In this document: piece by piece, positions 1 through 7,811 of the stretch | Numbering within the stretch: the first letter of the stretch is position 1 | Layout of the letters: every line of letters starts with the position of its first letter | NCBI GenBank assembly: GCA_017938205.1 | Contig: JAGBCA010000060.1 | Coordinates: 1 to 32,164 of the forward strand | DNA: 32,164 nt | Source: Clostridia bacterium | GTDB taxonomy: Bacteria > Bacillota > Clostridia > Oscillospirales > CAG-272 | Direction: 5' to 3' | Position numbers and translations under genes: made by a program | The notes under the pieces: generated by a model | Told to the model about the DNA's origin: nothing | Seen by the model: only the letters and a program-made list of their open reading frames with translations | Databases searched by the model: none

Positions 1-150
1 AGGAGAAATCGTCGGATGACGAGCGAGAGGTGTACAAGGGTACACCGAGCGAGGAAACGGCGATAGAATAAAAAACGAATTCAAACGGAGAAAACCGTAG
101 GTTTTCAACCTCGATACCATTTAAATACCTATATAACAAAATATAACAAA

Positions 151-187
151 AGTGGAGGCACTATTTCAATGTCTCCACTCGTTTTTT
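151..187 (+). terminator. Bidirectional hairpin terminator
   Basis: Arms AGTGGAGGCA and TGTCTCCACT pair over ten positions with one G-U, followed on the plus strand by CG and six T. On the minus strand the same stem is followed by TTTTGTTATATTTTG. It can therefore end a plus-strand gene lying left of the window as well as the minus-strand hydrolase operon arriving from the right. Confidence 0.75.
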
Positions 188-256
188 ATTCGGTTATCCC
201 TAAATGCGACAGCCCCTTGTTTTTTATTCGGTTGCACCTGAATGCAACAGCCCCTT
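181..256. repeat. Tandem 38-bp repeat, two copies
   Basis: Copies lie at 181-218 and 219-256 and differ at five positions. Each begins GTTTTTTATTCGGTT and ends ACAGCCCCTT. The second copy contains the hairpin GTTGCA-N6-TGCAAC and ends on the last base of the stop codon of the hydrolase gene at 256. The upstream motif GAATAAAAAACG at 66-77 is the exact reverse complement of 180-191. The remainder of 1-150 holds a short GTGTAC/GTACAC hairpin near 32-47 between two CGAGCGAG words, and no gene that I can support. Confidence 0.7.
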
Positions 257-1737
257 TATTTTGCGTGTGCGACAAACTCTCCCTGATAGCCGTGCAGGAA
301 ATCCTCCGCCGTCTTGGAGGCGGTCACCACCACGAGATCGGGGTTCTTGAAGGAGAGGATGATGCAAAGATTGCCGAAGTATCGGTCAATGATACGAACG
401 CGCAGCTGCAGCTTCTTTTCCTCTCTCCAAGCCGCCGCAGAAGCGCATTTGTAGAAAAAGCCCTTCGTATATTCGCCGCCCGTGCCGTCCGAGTATCCCT
501 CCTCGGGGAAGCTTGTAAAGCAGTTTTCACACATAGAGAAAGGCAAAACCTTTGCGCCCGTTTTGTTCGTATAGCGCAGCTCTCCGCCCTTTTCACCGTC
601 AAAATGTAAAGAAAACTTCTCAAATCCGAGCGCGTTTTCCTCTGCGATAAATTCTTTGTCCTGCACCTCTTTTGCAAAAGGAACGCTCTTCTTTCCGGAC
701 ACAGATGCAAGCTTCAAGCCGGCAATATAATCGCAAAGCTTTTTGTATGCCTCGGGATTTTCAGGCAGGGGCGCATCCTTCATATGCTTTGCAATGATGT
801 GGCGGTAGCCCTGCAGGATCAGCTGACGGGAGGCGGCAAAGCCCTGGTTATCCGAGGTGATCGTGAAGATCAGCTGCTTTTCGGGAATGACGTAGGTATC
901 CTGGTTGCCCATACCGAGGAAGCCGAAGCCATCCTTGATGCACCAGATCTGATAACCGTAGCCCTGCGCAGTCATATGCTCAAAGCCGGTCTCATTGCAA
1001 TCTCGAAGGGGTGAGATCGCCTCCTTAATAAACGCCTCGTTCATGATACGCTTTCCGTCCACCGTGCCGCCGTGCATCAGGAAGCGGGCAAAGGATGCCA
1101 TATCACGGGGCGTGCAAAGAAGTGCGGAATCCGCCCAGCTGTCACCGCCGCGCGCCTTCAGGATCTCGGCATTCTTAAAGGTTCCGAGATGGCAGAAAAC
1201 CTTCTCGTAAAGATAGTCAAACAGGCTCTTTTTGCTCACGCGCTCCACCAGCGTACCAAGGATCTGCGATCCCGCGCTGTCATAATACCAGGAGGTGCCG
1301 GCAGGCTTCTTTGCCTCGTTATAGACGAAATAGTTCTGCACGCGGTCCTTTGCCTTCGAGGAAAACCAATAATCCCACTTTGTGGTGGAGGTTGTCATCG
1401 TCAGCATCTCGCGGATCGTCTGCTGCTTCATATACTCCGAGGGCTCGGTCTCGATCTCGTCCTTGAAATAATCATAGATCTTATCGTCAAGAGAGATCTT
1501 ACCCTCCTCGGCAAGCAGACCAACGGCAATGGCCGTGTAGCTCTTCGTCTGCGAATACATTCTGTGGCAAAAATCCTTGTCAAAGGGTTTCCAATATGCC
1601 TCGGTAAGGATCTTGTCGTCCTTCATGATCAGCAGGCTGTGCGTGGAAAGTCCCGAATCCTCAAGGAACTCAAGATAATCCAGAACGCGTTCGCTCTCAA
1701 TGCCGCAGGACTCCGGTGTTACCTTCTCAAACAACAT
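256..1737 (-). CDS. Serine hydrolase, class C beta-lactamase family (copy 1)
   Basis: The protein is 493 residues and belongs to the beta-lactamase/penicillin-binding/esterase fold. Visible catalytic motifs are S62-Q-T-K65 (nucleophile Ser and general-base Lys) and Y152-D-S154 in the context WYYDSAGS. The KTG position is probably replaced by G-x-G in GFLGMGNQD. There is no signal peptide or membrane segment, so a cytoplasmic esterase or amidase is likelier than a true beta-lactamase. The C-terminal 150 residues or so extend past the core fold. AAGGAG sits just upstream of the ATG. It lies 19 bp after its paralogue on the same strand and is probably co-transcribed from the promoter at 3286-3314. 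Substrate is unknown; proximity to the TRAP importer suggests processing of an imported compound, which is inference. Confidence 0.85.
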   Translation of the reverse strand: MLFEKVTPESCGIESERVLDYLEFLEDSGLSTHSLLIMKDDKILTEAYWKPFDKDFCHRMYSQTKSYTAIAVGLLAEEGKISLDDKIYDYFKDEIETEPSEYMKQQTIREMLTMTTSTTKWDYWFSSKAKDRVQNYFVYNEAKKPAGTSWYYDSAGSQILGTLVERVSKKSLFDYLYEKVFCHLGTFKNAEILKARGGDSWADSALLCTPRDMASFARFLMHGGTVDGKRIMNEAFIKEAISPLRDCNETGFEHMTAQGYGYQIWCIKDGFGFLGMGNQDTYVIPEKQLIFTITSDNQGFAASRQLILQGYRHIIAKHMKDAPLPENPEAYKKLCDYIAGLKLASVSGKKSVPFAKEVQDKEFIAEENALGFEKFSLHFDGEKGGELRYTNKTGAKVLPFSMCENCFTSFPEEGYSDGTGGEYTKGFFYKCASAAAWREEKKLQLRVRIIDRYFGNLCIILSFKNPDLVVVTASKTAEDFLHGYQGEFVAHAK

Positions 1738-1756
1738 AGTATATTCTCCTTAAAAT

Positions 1757-3235
1757 TTATTTAGCGCGTGCAAGAAATTCGCCTTGATACTCTGAAAGAA
1801 AATCCTCCGCCGCCTTGGTGGCCGTCACCACCACGAGATCGGGGTTCTTAAAGGAGAAGATGATGCAGAGATTGCCGAAATATCGGTCAATGATACGAAC
1901 GCGCAGCTGCAGCTTCTTTTCCTCTCTCCAGGCCGCCGCAGAGGCGCATCGATAGAAAAATCCCTTTGTGCGCTCGCCGCCCGTTTCGTTCGAATATCCC
2001 TCCTCGGGGAAGGTCGTGAAGGTGTTTTCACACATAGAGAAAGGCAAAACCTTCGCGCCCGTTTTGTTCGTATAGCGCAATTCTCCGCCCTTTTCACCTT
2101 CAAAATGCAAAGAAAACTTCTCAAATCCGAGTGCATTTTCCTCTGCGATAAATTCCTTGTCCTGCACCTCTTTTGCAAAAGGAACGCTCTTCTTTCCCGA
2201 AATTGAGCGTAGCTTCAGCCCATCGATATAATCGCAAAGCTTTTTATAAGCCTCGGGATTTTCGGGCAAGGGCTCATTTTTTGCTTGCTTTGCCACCATG
2301 TTGCGGAAAACGGGCAGGATCATCAGGCGCGAGGGCGGCAAGCCTTGGTTATCCGAGGTGATCACGAAGATCAGCTTCTTTTCGGGGATCACGAGCGTGT
2401 CCTGATCTCCCATGCCGCGGAAGGCAAAGCCGTCCGGCTGGCACCAGATCTGGTAGCCGTAGCCCTGCGCATTCGGCGTTTCAAAGCCGATCAAGCAGTT
2501 ATCTCTAAGGGGTGAGACCGCCGCGCGAAGATAATCCGCGTTCATGATATATTTTCCGTCCACCGTGCCGCCGTGCATCACAAAGCGAGCGAAGGAAGCC
2601 ATATCTCTCGGCGTGCAGACGAGTGCGGAATCGCCCCAGCTATCGCCGCCGCGCGCCTTCAGGATGGTTGCGGTCTTAAAGGTGCCGAGATGGCAGAACA
2701 CCTTTTCGTAAAGGTAATCAAAGAGAGATCTTCCGCTAAGTCTTTCCACAAGTGTGGCAAGGATCTGCGAGCCGCCGCTATCGTAATGCCAGGTGGTTCC
2801 CGCAGGCTTTTCTGCACCGTTATAGGCAAAATAATGCTGCACGCGGTCCTTTGCGCCCGAAGTAAACCAGGGAACGTATTTCGTGGTCGCAGTCGTCATC
2901 GTCAGCGTTTCTCTGATCGTTTGCGCCTTGAGAAATTCCGAGGGCTCGGTCTTTAGCTCGTCCTTAAAATAATCATAGATCTTATCATTCAGAGATAGCT
3001 TTCCCTCTTCCTCAAGAAGGCCGATCGCAACACCGACGTAGCTCTTGGTCTGCGAATACATTCTGTGGCAAAAATCCTTGTCAAAGGGCTTCCAATACGC
3101 CTCGGTAAAGACCTTATCGTCCTTCATCATCAGAACGCTGTGCGTCGTCATTCCCGCATCTTCAAGATACTCTAAAAAATCCAGGATACGACCGCTGTCC
3201 ACGCCGCAGGATTCCGGCGTTACTCTCTCAAACAT
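1757..3235 (-). CDS. Serine hydrolase, class C beta-lactamase family (copy 2)
   Basis: This 492-residue paralogue of the following gene carries S61-Q-T-K64 and Y151-D-S153 (WHYDSGGS), so the Ser/Lys/Tyr set is intact. Like copy 1 it lacks a signal peptide. By eye the two proteins agree at roughly 70-75% over the catalytic part and close to 90% over the last 165 residues, where DNA similarity is also high. Divergence is concentrated around the substrate pocket, for example the stretch after ISPLRD/VSPLRD and around GFGFLGMG versus GFAFRGMG. AGGAGA lies upstream of the ATG. It is the first gene downstream of a consensus promoter that overlaps the TRAP permease stop codon. Confidence 0.85.
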   Translation of the reverse strand: MFERVTPESCGVDSGRILDFLEYLEDAGMTTHSVLMMKDDKVFTEAYWKPFDKDFCHRMYSQTKSYVGVAIGLLEEEGKLSLNDKIYDYFKDELKTEPSEFLKAQTIRETLTMTTATTKYVPWFTSGAKDRVQHYFAYNGAEKPAGTTWHYDSGGSQILATLVERLSGRSLFDYLYEKVFCHLGTFKTATILKARGGDSWGDSALVCTPRDMASFARFVMHGGTVDGKYIMNADYLRAAVSPLRDNCLIGFETPNAQGYGYQIWCQPDGFAFRGMGDQDTLVIPEKKLIFVITSDNQGLPPSRLMILPVFRNMVAKQAKNEPLPENPEAYKKLCDYIDGLKLRSISGKKSVPFAKEVQDKEFIAEENALGFEKFSLHFEGEKGGELRYTNKTGAKVLPFSMCENTFTTFPEEGYSNETGGERTKGFFYRCASAAAWREEKKLQLRVRIIDRYFGNLCIIFSFKNPDLVVVTATKAAEDFLSEYQGEFLARAK

Positions 3236-3249
3236 ATAGCTTTCTCCTA

Positions 3250-3282
3250 AAAAATAAAGACTGCCGAATGCTCTCGACAGTC
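3250..3282 (-). terminator. Terminator of the TRAP operon
   Basis: On the minus strand GACTG-T-CGA pairs with TCG-G-CAGTC across a six-base loop (one mismatch) and is followed by TTTATTTTTTAGG. It lies directly after the permease stop codon. Its 5' arm falls around the expected start site of the promoter at 3286-3314, so transcripts from that promoter should lack some or all of that arm. Confidence 0.65.
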
Positions 3283-3285
3283 CTT

Positions 3286-3314
3286 ATTATATACTTTTCT
3301 ATTTGGCTTGTCAA
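3286..3314 (-). promoter_or_regulatory. Consensus sigma-A promoter for the hydrolase pair
   Basis: The minus strand reads TTGACA (3314-3309), a 17-base spacer and TATAAT (3291-3286), a perfect match to the housekeeping consensus. The -35 box overlaps the TGA stop codon of the TRAP permease gene. The expected start site near 3277-3280 falls inside the terminator hairpin. Confidence 0.8.
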
Positions 3315-5470
3315 GCCTTGGGCGTTGTCTTTTTTGCCAAAAGGCGATCAAAAAACAGATGGGAGAGAACGGCAAGTGCGATCAGCGCAACACCGATGAT
3401 GTCCGTCAAGCCGTCCGGCATGATGAGAAGCAGTCCGCCCACCGCGAAGGCCACGGTCTCCCAGATCTTATTTTTATGAATGAAGAAGTTTTCCAGCGCC
3501 GCAGAAAGTGAGAAGCATCCGATCAGCGAGGTGGCTAAGATCTGCACCACTCCGAAGAAATGCGCCTCGTATCCCTCGCAAACGAGAAGAAGCGATGGGC
3601 TGAGTGCAAAGATATACGGGATGATAAACGCCGTGATGGCAAGCTTGGTTGCGTTCACACCCGTGCGAAGCGGGTTGGAATCCGCAATGGCCGAGCCCGC
3701 ATAAGCCGCAAGCGCCACGGGAGGCGTAATATCCGCCACGATGCCGAAGTAGAAAACGAACATATGCGCCGCGAGGATCGGGATCCCCATTTCGACGAGA
3801 ATGGGCGCCGTGGTGGTCGCCATAATAATGTAGTTCGCCGTGGTGGGAACGCCCATGCCAAGCACGATGCAGGCCAGCATCGTTAAGAACAAAGCGAGCA
3901 GAACGCTCTGCTTTGCAATGGGAACGATGGTGGTTACCAGCGTTGCGCCAAGCGCCGTCAGCGTAACGACGCCCGAAATAATGCCCGCAATGCCGCAAGC
4001 AACAGAAACACCGATCGAGTTCGTGATACCGCCCTCAAAGGCCGCGAGCGAGGTCTCAAGATCCAGCGGTGCGCCGCGCGTGAAGGCACTGCATACGACC
4101 GCCGCAGCCATCGCCGCAAAGACGAATTTTCCGTGCCAGAAGGCATCCACGGCACCCATAGCATTCAGAATATAATAAAGACCGAGGATCGCCGCAGGGA
4201 TCAGCGGCAGACCCACAGCGCGGAGCAAAGCAACGCGCCCTTCCTTCGTTTTGAAGGAGGTCTGATCTTTCTTAAAGACGTGCGCATCAAAGAGATTGAC
4301 AACGAGAGCGCAAAGGATCGCGTAGCAGGCACTCATGCCCGAGGGGAAATAGTTCATGCAGATCACGAGCACCACCACGGGGAGCAAAAGATACCCCTTG
4401 GAAAGCAAAAGCTTAAAGAAGCTCGGAAGCGTTTCCTTGGGAAGTCCCTTCAGACCGCGCTTCTTTGCTTCCAGATGCACCATAATAAAGATGCCGGCAA
4501 AATAAAGCAGTGCGGGCAGAATGGCGGCAATTGCGATCGTGGCATACGGAACGCCCGTGATCTCCGCCATCAGGAAGGCGGCCGCGCCCATAATGGGAGG
4601 CATGATCTGACCGCCCGTGGAGGCGGCGGCCTCTACGGCGGCGGCAAACTCGGGCTTATAGCCCGTTTTCTTCATGACGGGGATGGTAACGCTGCCGCTG
4701 CCCACGGTGTTTGCCACCGAGCTTCCGGAATACATACCCTCCAGCGCCGAGGAAATAACCGCTACCTTGGCAGGGCCGCCCGCAGACGAGCCCGCGATCG
4801 AATTGGCAAGATCCACGAAAAACTGGCCGATGCCCGTTTTCTCAAGAAACGAGCCGAGAATGATAAAGAGAATTATAAAGTTTACACACACGTCGATCGG
4901 CGTGGAAAAGATACCGCCCGAGGCATTGAAAAACATCTCGTAGCAGAAATTGCGGAGCATGGTCTTGGGATTTTTTGCGAGATACGTAAAGGCGTAGATC
5001 ATAAACGCACCCGCAACGAAAAGGATCGGAACGCCCACGGCACGGCGGCAGGCCTCGATCAGAAGCAGGAGCGCAACCAGCGCGATCACGATCTCCAACG
5101 TTCCGATGCGCTTGCCGACCTCCACCAGATAATCGCGGCGGATCACAGGATAAAGATAGGTGCAAATAACGAGAGCGATCAGAACGAAATCGTACCACGG
5201 AACGTAATTCTTCAGCTTAGTTTGCTTTTTGTATACCGGGAAGGTAAGGTACACGAATACGAGTATGATCCCCACGAAAAGGGGCTTGGAGAGCTCACCC
5301 GGTATGGTGAACACAAGCGAAAGCGCCATCATAAAGAGCGCCGCAAGGATCTTTCCGTAGCGCAGAGCGAAGGCACGCCATCCGTCAAAAACACGGACGT
5401 TGGACTCTCGGTCCACCTCCTTCATGATCTCCTCGGCGGTTTTAGGTTGATGTAAATTTTCGTTTTGCAA
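3311..5470 (-). CDS. TRAP transporter permease, fused 4TM/12TM (TAXI type)
   Basis: This 719-residue polytopic membrane protein combines the small (DctQ-like) and large (DctM-like) TRAP subunits, as is usual for TAXI systems. The N-terminal 130 residues or so contain four hydrophobic segments, and the DctM domain follows. A recognisable conserved block lies in the first half of the DctM part: GSSVANTVGSGSVTIP, then AAASTGGQIMPPIMGAAAF. A second, repeated block (GMGVPTTANYIIMA) lies further on, as expected for the inverted-repeat DctM architecture. Translation starts at a TTG preceded at close spacing by AGGAGGA (5478-5484); the next ATG, 15 codons in, has no comparable site. It pairs with the binding lipoprotein gene upstream for secondary, ion-driven uptake, probably of an organic acid. 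Substrate cannot be read from the sequence. Confidence 0.93.
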   Translation of the reverse strand: MQNENLHQPKTAEEIMKEVDRESNVRVFDGWRAFALRYGKILAALFMMALSLVFTIPGELSKPLFVGIILVFVYLTFPVYKKQTKLKNYVPWYDFVLIALVICTYLYPVIRRDYLVEVGKRIGTLEIVIALVALLLLIEACRRAVGVPILFVAGAFMIYAFTYLAKNPKTMLRNFCYEMFFNASGGIFSTPIDVCVNFIILFIILGSFLEKTGIGQFFVDLANSIAGSSAGGPAKVAVISSALEGMYSGSSVANTVGSGSVTIPVMKKTGYKPEFAAAVEAAASTGGQIMPPIMGAAAFLMAEITGVPYATIAIAAILPALLYFAGIFIMVHLEAKKRGLKGLPKETLPSFFKLLLSKGYLLLPVVVLVICMNYFPSGMSACYAILCALVVNLFDAHVFKKDQTSFKTKEGRVALLRAVGLPLIPAAILGLYYILNAMGAVDAFWHGKFVFAAMAAAVVCSAFTRGAPLDLETSLAAFEGGITNSIGVSVACGIAGIISGVVTLTALGATLVTTIVPIAKQSVLLALFLTMLACIVLGMGVPTTANYIIMATTTAPILVEMGIPILAAHMFVFYFGIVADITPPVALAAYAGSAIADSNPLRTGVNATKLAITAFIIPYIFALSPSLLLVCEGYEAHFFGVVQILATSLIGCFSLSAALENFFIHKNKIWETVAFAVGGLLLIMPDGLTDIIGVALIALAVLSHLFFDRLLAKKTTPKA

Positions 5471-5501
5471 GAAAAGGTCCTCCTAACTGCGAGAGTAAAC
5501 T

Positions 5502-5560
5502 AAAAAAGGATACGAGGTCAGAGGATCTACGCATCGGCGCACGGATCACAACGACCTCGT
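5502..5560 (-). terminator. Intercistronic hairpin between TRAP binding protein and permease
   Basis: On the minus strand ACGAGGTC (5560-5553) pairs with GACCTCGT (5519-5512), followed by ATCCTTTTTT. The loop has inner GATCC/GGATC-type pairing. Such a leaky terminator or 3'-end stabiliser would give more binding protein than permease, a common arrangement in binding-protein-dependent importers. Strength is inferred, not measured. Confidence 0.6.
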
Positions 5561-5587
5561 AAAAGAAGAAATTGCAAGAAGCGAAGA

Positions 5588-6616
5588 TTATTTCGTGTAG
5601 CCGTAGAACTCAGCGAAGGTAAGGCTCGTGCCGTTTGCCTTGTTCTCTGCCGCAAGATACTCCTCGTAATACTTCATAGCGCCTGCGTGCACGGGAGCAA
5701 CGCCGATACCGAGAAGCGCGGTCTTGATGTCCATAGCCTTACCGGTGTTGTGTGCGGCGGCAATGGCAGCCTGGTTCTCCCAGAGAGCCTTGGTCATTTC
5801 ATAAACGAGATCCTCGTCAAGATCTGCAGCGGCAATGTAGGTCGCCTTCACTGCAATGGTAACGGCGGGCTTACCTGCCTCGATGGACTTGGGATAATGC
5901 GCGTTGGTGATCTCGGCGCGCACGTAGTGCGGATACTGCGCCGTCAGAGCAGCGATCTGCGCATCGGGGATCGAAACAGCAACCATCTCGGTATTCGAGG
6001 TATCAAGCTCGGTGATCGCCGTGGTGGGAATACCTGCGGTGAAGAAGAATGCATCCAGCGTTCCTGCCTTGATGGCATCCACGGAAGGACCAACGCCAAG
6101 GTTCTGCACGCTGATGTCGTCAAAGGAAAGGCCTGCGGCGGCAAGGATCTGCTCCGCGTTCGTTACAACGCCCGATCCAACGTCACCAACAGAAACTCTC
6201 TTGCCCGCAAGATCCGCCACGGTCTTGATGCCGGAGGCCTTGGAGGCGATGATCTGGCAAACCTCGGGATACACCGTTCCGACAACGGCGAAGGAGGTGA
6301 TCTTATTGCCTGCGAAATTGTTCACGCCATTGTAAGCGTTCAGCATAACGTCATTCTGCACGATGGCAAACTGCGCATCTCCGTCTGCAATGGCCTCGAT
6401 ATTGGCCTTGGAGCCGCCCGAGGTAACAGCGGTGAACTTCGCACCCTCTACCTTATCGGTCAGGATGCCGGCAACCGCCGTGGTAAAGCCGTAATACGTA
6501 CCGGTAGGACCGCCGGTGCTGAAGGTGTAGGTCGTCTCCTCACCGCCGCCGCAAGATGTAAGCGCAAACAGCGCAAGCACAGAGGCGAGAGCGAGAGAAA
6601 GAATTTTTTTCATCAT
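5588..6616 (-). CDS. TAXI-family TRAP solute-binding lipoprotein
   Basis: The protein is 342 residues and starts with a lipoprotein signal: MMKK, a hydrophobic stretch, then the lipobox LTSC with Cys22 as the lipidated residue. It is followed by a short Gly-rich linker. The mature part begins TYTFSTGGPTGTYYG, a hallmark of TAXI proteins, and continues with NIEAIADGDAQFAIVQNDV, DLAGKRVSVGDVGSG and DAFFFTAGIPTTAI, all typical of this binding fold. It sits at the outer face of the membrane and delivers ligand to the fused permease encoded 117 bp downstream. Two ATG codons lie in tandem at the start; either could be used. The gene has its own consensus promoter at 6651-6679. Confidence 0.93.
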   Translation of the reverse strand: MMKKILSLALASVLALFALTSCGGGEETTYTFSTGGPTGTYYGFTTAVAGILTDKVEGAKFTAVTSGGSKANIEAIADGDAQFAIVQNDVMLNAYNGVNNFAGNKITSFAVVGTVYPEVCQIIASKASGIKTVADLAGKRVSVGDVGSGVVTNAEQILAAAGLSFDDISVQNLGVGPSVDAIKAGTLDAFFFTAGIPTTAITELDTSNTEMVAVSIPDAQIAALTAQYPHYVRAEITNAHYPKSIEAGKPAVTIAVKATYIAAADLDEDLVYEMTKALWENQAAIAAAHNTGKAMDIKTALLGIGVAPVHAGAMKYYEEYLAAENKANGTSLTFAEFYGYTK

Positions 6617-6650
6617 GATTCCAAATCTCTTTTATATAAAATATAGAGAT

Positions 6651-6679
6651 ATTATACCTTAAATCCATTGAAATGTCAA
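6651..6679 (-). promoter_or_regulatory. Consensus sigma-A promoter of the TRAP operon
   Basis: The minus strand has TTGACA (6679-6674), a 17-base spacer and TATAAT (6656-6651), giving a 5' leader of roughly 30 bases before the binding-protein ATG. It is divergent from the promoter at 6795-6823, with about 115 bp between the two -35 boxes. That gap is AT-rich and shows no further gene. Confidence 0.8.
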
Positions 6680-6794
6680 CAATTTTCTTATAGATTTTCA
6701 AAATATTCCGATTTTCGGCAGACGAACAGGCAGAAAATGAATTTTTATGCAACAAAAATGAATAAAATACAACCGCCTGCATTTCTTTTTTCTC

Positions 6795-6823
6795 TTGATT
6801 TTTCCCTTGCGCTATGGTACAAT
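6795..6823 (+). promoter_or_regulatory. Promoter of the nrnA-nrnA-surE operon
   Basis: TTGATT (6795-6800), a 17-base spacer and TACAAT (6818-6823), with TG at 6815-6816 forming an extended -10. The presence of the promoter here rules out the in-frame TTG at 6795 as a start for the following gene. Confidence 0.65.
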
Positions 6824-6863
6824 AAAGAAAAAGAAAATGCGCCACGCGCAAAACGGAGGCACT

Positions 6864-7811
6864 ATGTTTGAAAGCGTTCGCTCCCTGATAGAAAAATACG
6901 ATCGTATCATTCTCCACCGCCATCAGAATCCGGACGGTGATGCCCTGGGCGCACAGCTCGGGCTTTATTATCTGATAAAGGAAAATTATCCGAAAAAGGA
7001 AGTTCTCACCGTGGGAGACGGCAGCCGCCGCTACGGCTTTATGCTGGAAGGCAAGGAACCGGACGCGGTGGAGGATGCGGCATACCGCGATGCCCTCGCC
7101 ATCGTGCTGGATACCTCGGCCGCCGCCCTGATTGCGGACGACCGCTATAAGCTTGCGGCCGCAAGCGCACGCATCGATCATCATATTTTCTGCGAAAGGA
7201 TCTGCGAAACCGAGGTGACAGACACCTCCTTTGAAAGCTGTGCGGGGATGATCGCCGCCATGGCAAGAGAATGCGGCTGGCGCGTTCCGTCCGCTGCCGC
7301 AAAGGCGCTTTACACCGGAATGGTGACCGATTCGGGGCGCTTCCGCTACGATTCCACCACGGCAGAGACCTTCGCGCTTGCCTCCTTTCTGATGCAGACC
7401 CCCTTCTCCACCACGGAGATCTACAAAAATCTATATTCGGACGAGCTTGCAAACGTCAAGCTCCGCGCGCACTTCGTTTCTAAAATCCGGGTGACTGAGG
7501 CGGGTGTTGGCTACATATACACGACGAAGGAGGAGGTTGCCTCCCTCGCGGCAGACACCTTCACGATCTCGCGCGGCATGGTGAACACCATGAGCGATAT
7601 TCGCGGCATTGACACATGGGTGAACTTCACCGAGACGGAGGACGGCGTTTTGTGCGAGATCCGCTCTTCTATGCACAATATCAACCTCATTGCCGTAAAA
7701 TACGGCGGCGGAGGACACAAAAAAGCCAGCGGTGCAACGCTAAAAAACCGCGAGGAGGCTATGGCGCTCCTCGCAGATCTTGACCAAGTAAACAGTGAGG
7801 TTTCCCAATGA
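6864..7811 (+). CDS. nrnA: DHH/DHHA1 phosphoesterase, NrnA family (copy 1)
   Basis: This 315-residue cytoplasmic enzyme has the DHH motifs N22-P-D24-G-D26, VLD83TS and the signature D105-H-H107, then a DHHA1 domain ending in GGGGHKKASG. Members degrade short oligoribonucleotides (nanoRNA) from the 5' or 3' end depending on the family member, and many also dephosphorylate 3'-phosphoadenosine 5'-phosphate; some relatives act on linear or cyclic dinucleotides. The metal-binding Asp/His set looks complete. The ATG at 6864 is chosen because GGAGG lies at 6855-6859 and the promoter -10 ends at 6823. The stop codon overlaps the start of a second NrnA-like gene (ATGA), so translation is probably coupled. 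Confidence 0.9.
   Translation: MFESVRSLIEKYDRIILHRHQNPDGDALGAQLGLYYLIKENYPKKEVLTVGDGSRRYGFMLEGKEPDAVEDAAYRDALAIVLDTSAAALIADDRYKLAAASARIDHHIFCERICETEVTDTSFESCAGMIAAMARECGWRVPSAAAKALYTGMVTDSGRFRYDSTTAETFALASFLMQTPFSTTEIYKNLYSDELANVKLRAHFVSKIRVTEAGVGYIYTTKEEVASLAADTFTISRGMVNTMSDIRGIDTWVNFTETEDGVLCEIRSSMHNINLIAVKYGGGGHKKASGATLKNREEAMALLADLDQVNSEVSQ

Noticed and set aside
256-3235. Genuine antibiotic beta-lactamases
   Set aside because: No export signal and an altered third motif; the fold is shared by many esterases and amidases, so resistance is not supported.
4133-5455. A 440-codon open frame opposite the TRAP permease
   Set aside because: Composition is charged and low in hydrophobic residues, it has no ribosome binding site, and the opposite strand encodes an obvious transporter.
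6795-6863. Upstream TTG start for the first NrnA gene
   Set aside because: That codon is the -35 box of the promoter, and a GGAGG-preceded ATG lies at 6864.
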